A DNA stretch of 64,000 bases from assembly GCF_004023625.1 (NCBI RefSeq), contig NZ_ML137711.1:62001-126000 (forward strand). The letters are read 5' to 3'. Shown piece after piece: positions 43,510 to 52,557 of the stretch. Source of the DNA: Streptomyces cavernae (GTDB lineage: Bacteria; Actinomycetota; Actinomycetes; Streptomycetales; Streptomycetaceae). A program made the translations under genes and the position numbers. The notes beneath the pieces are model-generated. The model worked only from the letters and a program-made list of their open reading frames with translations, did no database searches and was not told the DNA's origin. How positions within the stretch are numbered: the stretch's first letter is position 1; each line of letters starts with the position of its first letter.

Positions 43510-43977
43510 ATGACCACGCTCAAGTCCAAGCTGCAGGATGACCTCACCGCCGCGATCAAGGCGCGCGACGAGCTGCGCTCCTCGACGCTCCGGCTGACCC
43601 TCTCCGCGATCACCAAGGAAGAGGTCGCGGGCAAGCAGGCGCGTGAGCTCTCCGACGACGAGGTGCAGAAGGTGATCGCCCGCGAGGCGAAGAAGCGCCG
43701 TGAGGCGGCGGAGGCCTTCGCACAGGGCGGTCGGACCGAGCAGGCCGAGCGAGAGCAGGCGGAGGGCAGGGTGCTCGCCGACTATCTGCCCAAGCAGCTG
43801 TCCGACGACGAGCTGCGCGAGATCGTGGCCCAGGCCGTCGAGGAGGCCAAGGCGGCGGGTGCCGAGGGGCCCCGTGCCATGGGTCAGGTCATGAAGATCG
43901 TGAACCCGAAGGTGGCGGGTCAGGCGGAGGGCGGCCGGGTGGCGGCCGTGGTGAAGCAGCTGCTCGCGAGCGGCTGA
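43510..43977 (+). CDS. yqeY: GatB/YqeY domain-containing protein
   Basis: 155 residues, typical length. It opens MTTLKSKLQDDLTAAIKARDELRSSTLRLTLSAITKEEV and shows the YqeY signature stretches VQKVIAREAKKRREAAEAF, LPKQLSDDELREIV and MGQVMKIVNPKVAGQAEGGRVAAVVKQLL. The domain is shared with the tail of GatB, where it contacts tRNA; stand-alone YqeY is of uncertain function. The ATG at 43510 is supported by the start of homology. Confidence 0.92.
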   Translation: MTTLKSKLQDDLTAAIKARDELRSSTLRLTLSAITKEEVAGKQARELSDDEVQKVIAREAKKRREAAEAFAQGGRTEQAEREQAEGRVLADYLPKQLSDDELREIVAQAVEEAKAAGAEGPRAMGQVMKIVNPKVAGQAEGGRVAAVVKQLLASG

Positions 43978-43984
43978 AGCCGAC

Positions 43985-44600
43985 CCGTCCCAACCGGAGT
44001 CACTCCTCCGGAGCCGCAGCCGACTTCCGAGGCGGAGCCGACCCGAAGGCGGGGTCGTCTTTTCCTCAGGCGGTCGCTCCTCGGAGGCGCAGCCGATGCT
44101 CCGGGGCGGAGTCGCCGTCCCCAAGGGCTCGCCCCTCGGAGGCGGAGCCAACCTCCGGGCGGAGCCGCCTTGCCCAGGCGGGCGCTCCTCCAATGCGCGC
44201 GGCGCAGCCGGTCTCCGGGCCGGAGTCGATGCTCCGAGGCGGAGCCGACCTCCGGGGCCGAGTCGCCTTCCCCAGGCGTCGATCCTGCGGAGGCCGATCT
44301 CACCCCGGGTGGCTCGCTCCGGGTGGCTCACCCCGGGGTGGCTCAGCCCGATCGCCTTCCCCAGGCGGTCGATCCTGCGGAGGCAGAGTCGACCCATCCC
44401 AGGCGCGGCCGACCCTCCCTGGCGGACCCCAGACAGCGGTGGACGTCCTCCTTGTACGGGAGGACGTCCACCAGGATGAGGGCGCCCACGCGCGGACCCC
44501 CCAGGCGTAGGCGACTCTCCTGGGCGGACCTGATCCTCTTAGGCGGCCGACCCTCCCTGGCGGACCCGCCCCACACACACAGCCGAAGCCTCCAGGCAGG
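43985..44600. repeat. degenerate GC-rich repeat region between yqeY and the PBP gene
   Basis: The 898-bp gap 43978-44875 holds no supported gene. About 600 bp of it consists of degenerate, roughly 20-30-bp units around GGCGGAGCCGACCTCCGGGG and CCCAGGCGGTCGATCCTGCGGAGG. Then from 44650 to 44815 a second simple pattern of CCCAGCACCACTCGCC/CAGGCCCCACTC occurs. Long open frames across it are by-products of the composition. Confidence 0.7.
44438..44472. repeat. 14-bp perfect hairpin within the repeat region
   Basis: GGTGGACGTCCTCC (44438-44451), 7-nt loop, GGAGGACGTCCACC (44459-44472). It is 460 bp from the nearest upstream gene and 400 bp from the next, so it is not an obvious terminator of either. 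Confidence 0.6.
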
Positions 44601-44831
44601 ACGCCGTCCCCGAACTGGGCCATGGACGCCCCCGCCCGCCCAGCACCGTTAGGCCCAGCACGAGGCACACTCGCCCAGCACCACTCGCCTCCGCACGAGG
44701 CACCACTCGCCCAGCCCCACTCCGCCCAGCACCAGGCCCCACTCCACTCAGCCCCGTCAAAGGCCGACCAGCACCAGGCCCCACTCCGCCCATCCCCATC
44801 AAAGGCCGACCAGTGGTGCCGGCAAGAAATC

Positions 44832-44861
44832 AGGGGCGCCCCCCATAAGAGGAGCGCCCCT
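44832..44861 (-). terminator. hairpin after the penicillin-binding protein gene
   Basis: AGGGGCGCCCC / GGAGCGCCCCT stem with one mismatch, about 15 bp beyond the stop of the PBP gene. Confidence 0.6.
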
Positions 44862-44875
44862 GGATCAGTCAGGCC

Positions 44876-47161
44876 TCACGGCCACTGACCGCCGTTCCCG
44901 TTGCCGTTGTCGCCGCCGTTGTCGCCGCCGTTGGTGGTCCCCCGGAACAGGTTCTCCGGGATCGAGATCGTCGGGACGGGGAAGTTGCCGCCATCGCCGC
45001 CGTCGCCGCCGCCGTTGTTGCCCTGCCCGTTGTTGCCGTTCTGGTCATCGTCCTCGTCACCGTCACCGCGGTCCCTGTCCTGACTCGGGTCGTCCCGAGG
45101 TATGAAGACGGTGGTGAACTGCGGCGATTCCTTGCCCTCCAGGGCGCCTGTCATCGCGTCCTTCCAGATGGGACCGGGGACCTTGCCGCCGAAGACCAGG
45201 CTGTGCCAGACACCACCGATGGTGATGTTGGTCATCTTCACCTTCTGCGTGGCGCTGCCGACCCAGACCGCACCGGAGAGGTTCGGCGTGTAGCCGACGA
45301 ACCAGGCGTTCCGACGCTCGTCCGTCGTACCCGTCTTACCGGCGTTGTCGCGGTCGCTGAGGCCGGCCGCCTGACCCGTACCGGAGTCGATCACGCCGCT
45401 GAGCAGGGTGTTGATCGTGTCGGCGGTCTTCTCCGACATCGCACGCGTGCACTTGGTCTTCGGAACCGCCAGTGGCTTCTGCGAGTTGCCCACCTTCTGG
45501 GTGATCGACTCGATGGCGACCGGCGTGCAGTAGGTGCCCCGGGAGGCGAAGGCCGCGTACGCCGACGCCATCGTCAGCGGGGAGATGCCCTTCGAGCCCA
45601 GCGCGATCGCGGGCACCTCGGGCAGCTTCTTGCCGTCGCCCTGCGTCACATTCAGCTGGTCGAGAACCTTCATCACCGGGCAGAGGCCGATGTCCGAAAT
45701 CATCTGCACGAAGAACGTGTTGACCGACAGGGCCATCGCCCGCTGCAGCCGGTACGGGCCGCGCTCCGACTCGTTCTCGTTCTCCACGGTGGCGCCGTCC
45801 TGGTTGACCCACTGCTTGCCGCTGCAGGTCTGGACGGGGCTCGGGTAGTCCATCTCGTACGGCGACGGGTACTCCTGCGTCGCCGGCCGGCCCTGCTCCA
45901 GGGCGGCCGCGGCCACGAACGGCTTGAACGTCGAACCGGTCGGGAAGCCGAAGTTGGAGCCGCCGAGGCTCTGGTCGACCGAGTAGTTGATCTCGGTCTC
46001 GTTCTTGCCGTAGCCGTAGGGCTTCGACTGGCCCATGCCGAGGACCTTCCCGGTGCCCGGCTCGACCAGAGTGACCGCCGTGGCGACCTTGTCGGACTTC
46101 CGCACGTGCTTCTTGATCGACGCCTGCACCGATTTCTGCGCCTTAGGGTCGAGCGTCGTCTGGATCGTCAGACCGCCCTGGTTCCAGATCTTGGCCCGGG
46201 CCTCCCTGCTCTTGCCGAAGACCGGGTCGTTCAGGAACACCTGGCGCACATAGGAGCAGAAGAAACTCGCGTCCTTGACCGCCGCGATGCAGCCGTTCTT
46301 GGGTTTACGGACCTTCAGGCCCAGCGGGGTCTGCTTGGCCTTTTCGGCCTCCGCCGCGGAGATGTCACCGACCTCGGCCATGCGCCGCAGCACCACGTTG
46401 CGCCGTTTGGTCGCCTCCTCCGGGGCGTTGACCGGGTCGTACCGGCTCGGCGACTGGACGAGGCCCGCGAGGAGTGCCGCCTGCTGGAGGTTGAGGTCCT
46501 TGGCCTTCTTGGAGAAGTAACGCTGGGACGCGGCCTCGACGCCGTAGGCCTGTTGCCCGAAGAACGTGATGTTCAGGTAGTTCTCGAGGATGCGCTTCTT
46601 GCCGAGCTCCTCCTCGACCTGGATCGCGTACTTCAGCTCCTCCACCTTGCGGCCGATGGTCTGCTGGGTGGCCTGTCTGATCTTCGTCGGGTCGTCGCCG
46701 GCCTCCTCGACGAAGACGTTCTTCACGTACTGCTGCGTCAGTGTGGAGGCACCCTGGGTGACGCCGCCGCTCTGCGCGTTCTTGTTCAGGGCGCGCAGGA
46801 CGCCCTTCAGGTCGATGGCGCCGTGCTGGTAGAACCGGGAGTCCTCGATCGCGACGATCGCCTTCTGCATGTACGGCGAGATGTCCTTGAGGTCCACCAC
46901 CGTCCGGTCGCGCGAGTAGACCGTGGCGATTTGGTCGCCCTTGCTGTCCAGGATCGTCGTGCGCTGGCTCAGCGGCGGACGCTTCAGATTGGCGGGGATC
47001 TCGTCGAATCCCTCGACTGACCCTTTGGCCGCGAGTCCCAGCGCACCCACGGCGGGCAGCGCGATGCCCGCCGCCACCGCCCCCGCGAGAACGCTGACAC
47101 CGAGGAACTTGGCAGCCTGCTGGATGGGAGACAGACCACCGCCCGAGCGCTTCTTTGGCAT
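44876..47161 (-). CDS. class A penicillin-binding protein (transglycosylase/transpeptidase)
   Basis: 761 residues. N-terminal membrane anchor (FLGVSVLAGAVAAGIALPAVGALGLA). The glycosyltransferase domain carries AIEDSRFYQHGAIDLKGVLRAL and GASTLTQQYVKN, with catalytic Glu in EDSRFY. The transpeptidase domain has the serine motif STFKPF (catalytic Ser and Lys), SVN (ALSVNTFF) and KTGTTDE. The C-terminus is a Gly/Asn/Asp-rich tail (NGQGNNGGGDGGDGG), extracellular and probably disordered. It polymerises and crosslinks peptidoglycan. It is divergent from wblA, the arrangement I know from S. coelicolor (SCO3580/SCO3579, from memory). Confidence 0.93.
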   Translation of the reverse strand: MPKKRSGGGLSPIQQAAKFLGVSVLAGAVAAGIALPAVGALGLAAKGSVEGFDEIPANLKRPPLSQRTTILDSKGDQIATVYSRDRTVVDLKDISPYMQKAIVAIEDSRFYQHGAIDLKGVLRALNKNAQSGGVTQGASTLTQQYVKNVFVEEAGDDPTKIRQATQQTIGRKVEELKYAIQVEEELGKKRILENYLNITFFGQQAYGVEAASQRYFSKKAKDLNLQQAALLAGLVQSPSRYDPVNAPEEATKRRNVVLRRMAEVGDISAAEAEKAKQTPLGLKVRKPKNGCIAAVKDASFFCSYVRQVFLNDPVFGKSREARAKIWNQGGLTIQTTLDPKAQKSVQASIKKHVRKSDKVATAVTLVEPGTGKVLGMGQSKPYGYGKNETEINYSVDQSLGGSNFGFPTGSTFKPFVAAAALEQGRPATQEYPSPYEMDYPSPVQTCSGKQWVNQDGATVENENESERGPYRLQRAMALSVNTFFVQMISDIGLCPVMKVLDQLNVTQGDGKKLPEVPAIALGSKGISPLTMASAYAAFASRGTYCTPVAIESITQKVGNSQKPLAVPKTKCTRAMSEKTADTINTLLSGVIDSGTGQAAGLSDRDNAGKTGTTDERRNAWFVGYTPNLSGAVWVGSATQKVKMTNITIGGVWHSLVFGGKVPGPIWKDAMTGALEGKESPQFTTVFIPRDDPSQDRDRGDGDEDDDQNGNNGQGNNGGGDGGDGGNFPVPTISIPENLFRGTTNGGDNGGDNGNGNGGQWP

Positions 47162-47569
47162 GAGGGCAGCCTACGTTCTCATTCGCCGGACATACGTCTA
47201 GGCCTTGGCCTAAGCTGCTCTCAACTGTCACAGCAGAAGGCCCACGTATCAAGTACGTCCGGCGAACCCGAATCGTTCGGACGTTCTCTAATCAATTTGG
47301 TGAGTGGGTGTCCGAATTGGCCTCATGCGTCATTCGACGTCCGTTGTGACTCAGCTGAACTGCCCCGGTTTGCCGGGAAACTCATGTATGTCACCAGCTC
47401 ACTCCCCCGGGTGATCTGCCGCAAACCCATAGTCCGTTCGGGCCATTCAAGATTGGGCCCGAAGGGGGTGTTGCGCTGTGCCCGCCTTCCGTAACGTCCT
47501 CAACTGGCGGCGGTGAATATGCCGCTGCCGCCGTGGGGGAGCCTCGATTCGGGAGAGGACGGCGCCGGT
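47162..47569. promoter_or_regulatory. divergent control region of the PBP gene and wblA
   Basis: 408 bp, noticeably more AT-rich than the surroundings (47162-47420), with no coding frame supported. It must hold both promoters and a long wblA leader. A short inverted element CGAACCCGAATCGTTCG occurs at about 47262-47278. Confidence 0.5.
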
Positions 47570-47908
47570 ATGGGCTGGGTAACCGACTGGAGTGCGCAGG
47601 CGGCCTGCCGCACTACCGATCCGGATGAACTGTTCGTTCAAGGAGCAGCGCAGAACAGGGCCAAGGCGGTGTGCACCGGATGTCCGGTGCGCACGGAGTG
47701 CCTGGCCGACGCGCTGGACAACCGCGTCGAGTTCGGCGTGTGGGGTGGCATGACGGAGCGGGAGCGCCGCGCACTGTTGCGCAGGCGTCCCACAGTCACC
47801 TCATGGCGCCGGCTTCTCGAGACCGCGCGTACGGAGTACGAGCGCGGCGCGGGCTTGCTGCCCCTTGATGAGGAAGAGGTGTACGAGAACTACGCCGCGG
47901 TGGGCTGA
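47570..47908 (+). CDS. wblA: WhiB-family transcriptional regulator WblA
   Basis: 112 residues from the ATG at 47570 (GAGAGGA upstream), the same length I recall for S. coelicolor WblA. The four iron-sulfur cysteines are present: AACRTTD, then AVCTGCPVRTECLADAL with CxxC and CX5C. The family's GVWGGM turn and a basic C-terminal DNA-binding segment (TERERRALLRRRP) follow. WblA is a [4Fe-4S] protein acting with the principal sigma factor, a pleiotropic down-regulator of antibiotic production and a switch toward sporulation in Streptomyces. Orthology is supported by the neighbours (PBP on one side, two ArsA ATPases on the other). Confidence 0.93.
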   Translation: MGWVTDWSAQAACRTTDPDELFVQGAAQNRAKAVCTGCPVRTECLADALDNRVEFGVWGGMTERERRALLRRRPTVTSWRRLLETARTEYERGAGLLPLDEEEVYENYAAVG

Positions 47909-48382
47909 GCCGCAGCGGCGGTACGCGCGCAGAGGCGCCAAAGGAAGACCAGCGCCTCGGTGCGCACGTACACGCTTCGGTACGGTGACATGCCTCGGTC
48001 GCACGTACACGCTTCGGCGCGCCTATCCACGCGCTCCGGTGCGTGAGGACGCCCGTGAGAACGCCTCGGCGTCGAAGTGCGCGCCGTGGGCCTCGGAGTC
48101 CAAGTGTGCGCCGTGGTGGGTCAGTAGGCGGCTCGGTGCGTGTGGTGAGCGCGGTGGTGCACGTCTCCGGTGCCTGTGATGTCTCTCGGTACGAAGACGT
48201 ACGCGCACGCACCCGCGTGCCCCGTGGGCGCCCGCAAGGGCAGGACGAGCGCCGTGGGGTGTCATGGGCAAGGCCCGCCGTGCGCGCCGTCGGCACCTGG
48301 GCGTGCCTGCAAGGCATGGAGCGCGCGTGCCAGGCAGGCCGGCGTACGGCCGCGACCGCGTGCCTACGGCACGTCGGCGCGC
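47909..48382. other. 474-bp gap after wblA, repetitive, no gene supported
   Basis: Contains short recurring units such as CGCACGTACACGCTTCGG (at about 47961 and 48001) and GTGCGCCGTGGG/GTCCAAGTG variants. Several frames are open through it because of high GC, but none looks like a protein. It lies between the convergent wblA and arsA-like genes. Confidence 0.5.
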
Positions 48383-49771
48383 TCATGCTGTGCCGGTCGG
48401 GCCACCGTTCGCCATCCGGTCACCGATGTCCCGCAGACCTGCCAGGTCGTGGACATCGCCGGGCAGCGCGGCCACTTCCACGACGGCCACCTCGGGGTGG
48501 AGCGCCGTGAAACGGTCGCGGGTGCGCTGCTCGCGGGCGAGCAGATGCATACGGTCGGCGTGCAGCCTCAGCAGACCCGCGGTGAGCTGACCTACGGCTC
48601 CGTCGGCGCTTGCCCGGTCTGCGGCGGGGGAGCCTACGTCGGGTGCGGGAGCCTCGGTCGCGGTGTCGCTGTCTGCTGGGGATTCTGAACTGCCTTGCGT
48701 TTCGGGAGAGTTACGAAAAGCAGCTTTCCCTGTCTCCTGATCGACAATGCCGGCGTCATCAAGATTTTCCGCGGCGGCGAGGGCGCGCTCGGCCGACAGC
48801 TCACCGGCACCGCTTCCGTGCACCCGGTTGAGGACCAGACCCGCGAGCGGCATGTCCTCTGCGGCCAGGCGCTCCACGAAGTACGCGGCCTCGCGCAGGG
48901 CGTCCCGCTCCGGTGCCGCCACCACCAGAAAGGCGGTCCCCGGGGCCTGGAGGAGTTTGTAGGTGGCGTCCGCGCGGGTGCGGAAGCCGCCGAAGGTGGT
49001 GTCCATCGCGGCCACGAACGTCTGGACGTCCTTCAGGAGCTGCCCGCCGAGCAGCTTGCCGAGGGTGCCGGTCATCATCGACATCCCCACGTTCAGGAAC
49101 TTCATCCCCGCCCGTCCGCCGAGCTTGGCAGGGGCCGTCAGCAGCCGGATCAGCCGTCCGTCGAGGAAGGACCCGAGCCGCTTGGGCGCGTCCAGGAAGT
49201 CCAGTGCCGAACGCGACGGAGGAGTGTCGACGACGATCAGGTCCCACTCGTCGCGGGCCCGCAGCTGTCCCAGCTTCTCCATCGCCATGTACTCCTGCGT
49301 GCCCGCGAAGCCCGCCGAGAGCGACTGGTAGAACGGGTTGCTCAGGATCGCCGCCGCGCGTTCGCGGTCCGCGTGCGCCTCGACGACCTCGTCGAAGGTG
49401 CGCTTCATGTCCAGCATCATGGCGTGCAGCTCGCCGTCGCCGTCGACGTCCTTCACCCGGCGCGGGGTGTTGTCGAGCGAGTCGATGCCCATGGACTGCG
49501 CGAGCCGGCGGGCGGGGTCGATGGTCAGCACGACCACCTTGCGGCCTCGCTCGGCGGCCCGTAGCCCCAGGGCCGCGGCCGTCGTCGTCTTGCCGACGCC
49601 GCCGGAGCCGCAACACACCACGATCCGGGTCTTCGGGTCGTCCAGCAGCGGATCGATGTCGAGTACGCGCGTGGGGCCCAGTCGGCGGGCGGAGTCGTGG
49701 CCGCGGGTGCCTTCGCGGGCGCCGTCACGAGGGGCGGCCGGGGTGTGCGCGGGGGCCGGGTCCGAGGTCAT
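48383..49771 (-). CDS. ArsA/GET3-family ATPase (second gene of pair)
   Basis: 462 residues. Deviant Walker A CCGSGGVGKTTTAAALGL follows a Pro/Ala-rich N-terminal extension of about 45 residues. Walker B-like IVVDTPPSRSALDFLDAP, the DTxP switch region and an NRV (LVLNRVHG) nucleotide-base motif follow. A low-complexity acidic insert (about 355-405, SSESPADSDTATEAPAPD) interrupts the C-terminal part. ArsA homologues of this actinobacterial pair are dimeric ATPases whose cargo is unknown; arsenite transport is unlikely because no arsB and no metal-binding CxxC are present. Its ATG overlaps the end of the first ATPase gene by 4 nt. Confidence 0.88.
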   Translation of the reverse strand: MTSDPAPAHTPAAPRDGAREGTRGHDSARRLGPTRVLDIDPLLDDPKTRIVVCCGSGGVGKTTTAAALGLRAAERGRKVVVLTIDPARRLAQSMGIDSLDNTPRRVKDVDGDGELHAMMLDMKRTFDEVVEAHADRERAAAILSNPFYQSLSAGFAGTQEYMAMEKLGQLRARDEWDLIVVDTPPSRSALDFLDAPKRLGSFLDGRLIRLLTAPAKLGGRAGMKFLNVGMSMMTGTLGKLLGGQLLKDVQTFVAAMDTTFGGFRTRADATYKLLQAPGTAFLVVAAPERDALREAAYFVERLAAEDMPLAGLVLNRVHGSGAGELSAERALAAAENLDDAGIVDQETGKAAFRNSPETQGSSESPADSDTATEAPAPDVGSPAADRASADGAVGQLTAGLLRLHADRMHLLAREQRTRDRFTALHPEVAVVEVAALPGDVHDLAGLRDIGDRMANGGPTGTA

Positions 49772-50745
49772 GAGATCCCTTGCTGACGCAGTTCCGTGGC
49801 GAGTTCGTACAGGCCCGCCAGGTCCATGCCCTCGGCGAGCAGCGGCAGTTCGTGCAGCGGAAGGCCCAGGCCGGTCAGGACGGAACGCTGCTCACGCTCC
49901 AGGGCGTACCGCTCTGCGTACTCCCCGGCCTGCTCCAGGAGCGGATCGACGAGCCGGTCGGCTCCGCCGCCACGCCGGGCACCGCCCAGCCCCGCCGTCG
50001 ACAGGGACTTCGCGAGCGCGGTACGGGGGATGGACCGGACCAGCTCCAGGTCGGCCTCGTCCAGCAGCGCCGGACGGACCATGTTGACCATCACCCGGCC
50101 CACCGGGAGTTTGGCCGCACGCAGTTCCGCGATGCCGTCGGCGGTCTCCTGAACGGGCATCTCCTCCAGGAGCGTCACCAGGTGCACGGCCGTCTCCTTC
50201 GACTTCAGGACCCGCATCACCGCCTGCGCCTGATTGTGTATCGGGCCGATCTTGGCCAGGCCCGCCACCTCGTCGTTCACGTTCAGGAAGCGGGCGATGC
50301 GGCCGGTGGGCGGCGCGTCCATCACGACGTAGTCGTAGGCGAACCGCCCCGTCTTGTCCTTGCGGCGCACCGCTTCGCACGCCTTGCCGGTGAGCAGTAC
50401 GTCCCTCAGCCCCGGTGCGACGGTGGTCGCGAAGTCGATGGCGCCGAGCTTTTTCAGGGCCCGGCCCGCGCCGCCGAGCTTGTAGAACATCTGGAGGTAG
50501 TCCAGAAGGGCCAGTTCGGGATCGATCGCCAGGGCATACACCTCCCCACCCCCGGGAGCGACGGCGATCTTCCGCTCCTCATAAGGCAGCGCTTCCGTCT
50601 CGAAGAGCTGCGCGATCCCCTGCCTGCCCTCGACCTCCACCAGAAGGGCGCGCTTGCCCTCGGTCGCGAGGGCGAGCGCGAGGGCGGCGGCCACCGTGGT
50701 TTTGCCGGTACCGCCCTTACCGCTGACTACCTGGAGCCTGCTCAC
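49768..50745 (-). CDS. ArsA/GET3-family ATPase (first gene of pair)
   Basis: 325 residues beginning MSRLQVVSGKGGTGKTTVAAALALAL, with the deviant Walker A lysine (GKGGTGKT) within the first 16 residues. Further conserved stretches are YDYVVMDAPPTGRIARFL (Walker B/switch) and VMVNMVRPALL. It lacks the long N-terminal extension of its partner. The two genes overlap by ATGA and probably form a heterodimer. The ribosome site and start are obvious, and it is divergent from the small DUF4177 gene. Confidence 0.88.
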   Translation of the reverse strand: MSRLQVVSGKGGTGKTTVAAALALALATEGKRALLVEVEGRQGIAQLFETEALPYEERKIAVAPGGGEVYALAIDPELALLDYLQMFYKLGGAGRALKKLGAIDFATTVAPGLRDVLLTGKACEAVRRKDKTGRFAYDYVVMDAPPTGRIARFLNVNDEVAGLAKIGPIHNQAQAVMRVLKSKETAVHLVTLLEEMPVQETADGIAELRAAKLPVGRVMVNMVRPALLDEADLELVRSIPRTALAKSLSTAGLGGARRGGGADRLVDPLLEQAGEYAERYALEREQRSVLTGLGLPLHELPLLAEGMDLAGLYELATELRQQGIS

Positions 50746-50817
50746 GTCTTCGAGCCTAACCAGTCCCGGTGCGGGCTACGCGGGAGGCTGTGGATAACAG
50801 CGGCTACAGTCGGCCGC

Positions 50818-50976
50818 ATGACCAAGTGGGAATACGCAACCGTGCCACTGCTCGTCCACGCCACGAAGCAGATTCTGGACACCTGGGGCGAGGACGGCTG
50901 GGAGCTCGTCCAGGTCGTGCCCGGGCCCAACCCCGAGCAGCTGGTGGCCTATCTGAAGCGGGAGAAGCAGGCGTGA
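50818..50976 (+). CDS. DUF4177 domain-containing protein, 52 aa
   Basis: Whole protein is one DUF4177 unit: MTKWEYATVPLLVHATKQIL then DTWGEDGWELVQVVPGPNP and LVAYLKREK. Such proteins are short beta-alpha-beta folds of unknown role. The TGA overlaps the next start as GTGA, so it is coupled to the RidA-like gene. It lies opposite the ArsA pair across a 72-bp promoter region. Confidence 0.85.
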   Translation: MTKWEYATVPLLVHATKQILDTWGEDGWELVQVVPGPNPEQLVAYLKREKQA

Positions 50977-51455
50977 GCGCGGGCGCGAGCGCCGTCGAGG
51001 CCAAGCTGGCGGAGCTCGGGCTCACGCTGCCCGAGGTGGTCCCGCCGCTGGCCGCGTACCAGCCCGCCGTGCGCAGCGGGGTGTATGTGTACACGGCCGG
51101 ACAACTGCCGATGGTGGACGGCAAGCTGCCCGTCACCGGCAAGGTGGGCGCCGAGGTCACCGCGGAGGAGGCCAAGGAGCTCGCCCGTACGTGCGCGCTG
51201 AACGCGTTGGCGGCGGTCAAGTCGGTCGCCGGTGACCTGGACCGGATCGCGCGGGTGGTGAAGGTCGTCGGGTTCGTGGCGTCCGCACCCGATTTCACCG
51301 GTCAGCCGGGCATCCTCAACGGTGCCAGCGAACTCCTCGGGGCTGTGCTGGGTGACAAGGGCGTGCACGCGCGCAGCGCGGTGGGGGTGGCGGTGCTTCC
51401 CCTGGACGCGCCGGTCGAGGTCGAGGTTCAGGTGGAGTTGGTCGACGAGGGCTGA
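50973..51455 (+). CDS. RidA/YjgF-family protein
   Basis: 160 residues from a GTG overlapping the previous stop. YjgF/YER057c fold: VYVYTAGQLPMVDGKLPVTGKVG, AEEAKELARTCALNALAAVKSVAGDLDRIARVVKVVGFVAS, HARSAVGVAVLPLDAPVEVEV. The usual active-site Arg of RidA near the C-terminus (RxAV) is represented by HARSAVGV, as expected. Family members deaminate reactive enamine/imine intermediates from PLP enzymes, but this SCO3575-like subgroup is not characterised to my knowledge. Confidence 0.88.
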   Translation: MSAGASAVEAKLAELGLTLPEVVPPLAAYQPAVRSGVYVYTAGQLPMVDGKLPVTGKVGAEVTAEEAKELARTCALNALAAVKSVAGDLDRIARVVKVVGFVASAPDFTGQPGILNGASELLGAVLGDKGVHARSAVGVAVLPLDAPVEVEVQVELVDEG

Positions 51456-51650
51456 GGGGCCTGCCTGCCGGAGGGCGGGGTCGCGGTGGGCTTCCTCCGC
51501 CCCTGCCCGTCCCGCTCCGCCAGGGCTCCGCCCCGTGGGGCAAAGAGGACGGCCTCCGGTCCGCCCTACGGAGGACGGACTGAAGCGCGCAGCCGGGAGC
51601 GCGGGCAGGGAGCCCTCGAACATCCGCGCGTCTCGGGATAGCCTCCGCCC

Positions 51651-52520
51651 ATGGCAAACGGGCAGTGGTACCCACCGGAGTGGCCGAACCGGATCCGCGC
51701 ACTCGCGGAGGGAACCCTCACACCGGTCGCACCGAAGCGGGCGGCCACCGTGATGCTGCTCAAGGACACGGCCGACACCCCCGTCGTGCACATGCTGCGC
51801 CGACGCGCCTCCATGGCCTTCGCCGGAGGCGCGTACGCCTATCCGGGCGGCGGAGTGGACCCCCGCGACGACGACCGCCAGGTGCGCTGGGCGGGCCCCA
51901 CGCGCGCGTGGTGGGCGCAGCGGCTCGGTGTGGACGAGACCTCCGCCCAGGCGATCGTCTGCGCGGCGGTTCGCGAGACGTACGAGGAGTCCGGCGTCCT
52001 GCTCGCGGGACTCACGCCGGACTCCGTCGTCTCGGACACCACCGGTGAGGACTGGGAGACGGACCGGACGGCCCTCGTCTCCCGCGACCTCTCCTTCGCC
52101 GAGTTCCTGGACCGTCGCGGCCTCGTCCTGCGCTCCGACCTGCTCGGCGCCTGGACACGCTGGATCACACCCGAGTTCGAGCCCCGCCGCTACGACACGT
52201 GGTTCTTCGTCGCCGCCCTCCCCCAGGGGCAGCGCACACGCAACGTCTCCACGGAGGCCGACCGCACGGTGTGGATCCGTCCGGCCGAGGCGGCGGCCTC
52301 GTACGACAAGGGTGAGCTGCTGATGATGCCGCCCACCATCGCGACCCTGCGCCAGCTGCGGGTGTACGGGAGCGCCGCCGAGGCCCTGGACGCCGCGCCG
52401 GGCCGCGATCTGACCCCGGTTCTCGCCCAGGCCCGCTTCGAGGACGGTGAGCTGGTGCTGACCTGGCCCGGCCACGACGAGTTCACCAAGCACATCCCGG
52501 CCGGCGGAGCATCCGCATGA
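51651..52520 (+). CDS. NUDIX hydrolase
   Basis: 289 residues. N-terminal PPEWPNRIRALAEG, then a NUDIX domain with VVHMLRRRASMAFAGGAYAYPGGGVDP and the box REUXEEXGU form AAVRETYEESGVLLAG. The distance between the Gly-rich start and the REXXEE helix is enlarged by about 30 residues (WAGPTRAWWAQRLGVDETSAQ), a feature of the NUDT19-like subgroup. Members hydrolyse nucleoside diphosphate-linked compounds such as CoA derivatives; the substrate here is unknown. It stands 195 bp after the RidA-like gene and 37 bp before the metallo-hydrolase gene. Confidence 0.88.
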   Translation: MANGQWYPPEWPNRIRALAEGTLTPVAPKRAATVMLLKDTADTPVVHMLRRRASMAFAGGAYAYPGGGVDPRDDDRQVRWAGPTRAWWAQRLGVDETSAQAIVCAAVRETYEESGVLLAGLTPDSVVSDTTGEDWETDRTALVSRDLSFAEFLDRRGLVLRSDLLGAWTRWITPEFEPRRYDTWFFVAALPQGQRTRNVSTEADRTVWIRPAEAAASYDKGELLMMPPTIATLRQLRVYGSAAEALDAAPGRDLTPVLAQARFEDGELVLTWPGHDEFTKHIPAGGASA

Positions 52521-52557
52521 CCGCCGTGCCGACCGCCTCGACGGAAGGTCCTCCCGC

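Noticed and set aside
43072..44397. Long minus-strand open frame of 441 codons across yqeY and its flanks
   Set aside because: It is antisense to yqeY and runs through the low-complexity repeat region; composition is biased repeats without any recognisable domain.
43985..44600. CRISPR array
   Set aside because: Units are degenerate, spacing is irregular and there are no identical repeats with unique spacers; no cas genes in the window.
45203..47020. 605-codon plus-strand frame opposite the PBP gene
   Set aside because: The opposite strand encodes a fully conserved class A PBP; the antisense frame is open because of GC-rich third positions.
48043..48688. Genes in the gap after wblA and opposite the arsA-like gene
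   Set aside because: Frames are open on both strands but contain only Arg/Gly/Ala-rich sequence without motifs; part overlaps the well-supported ATPase gene.
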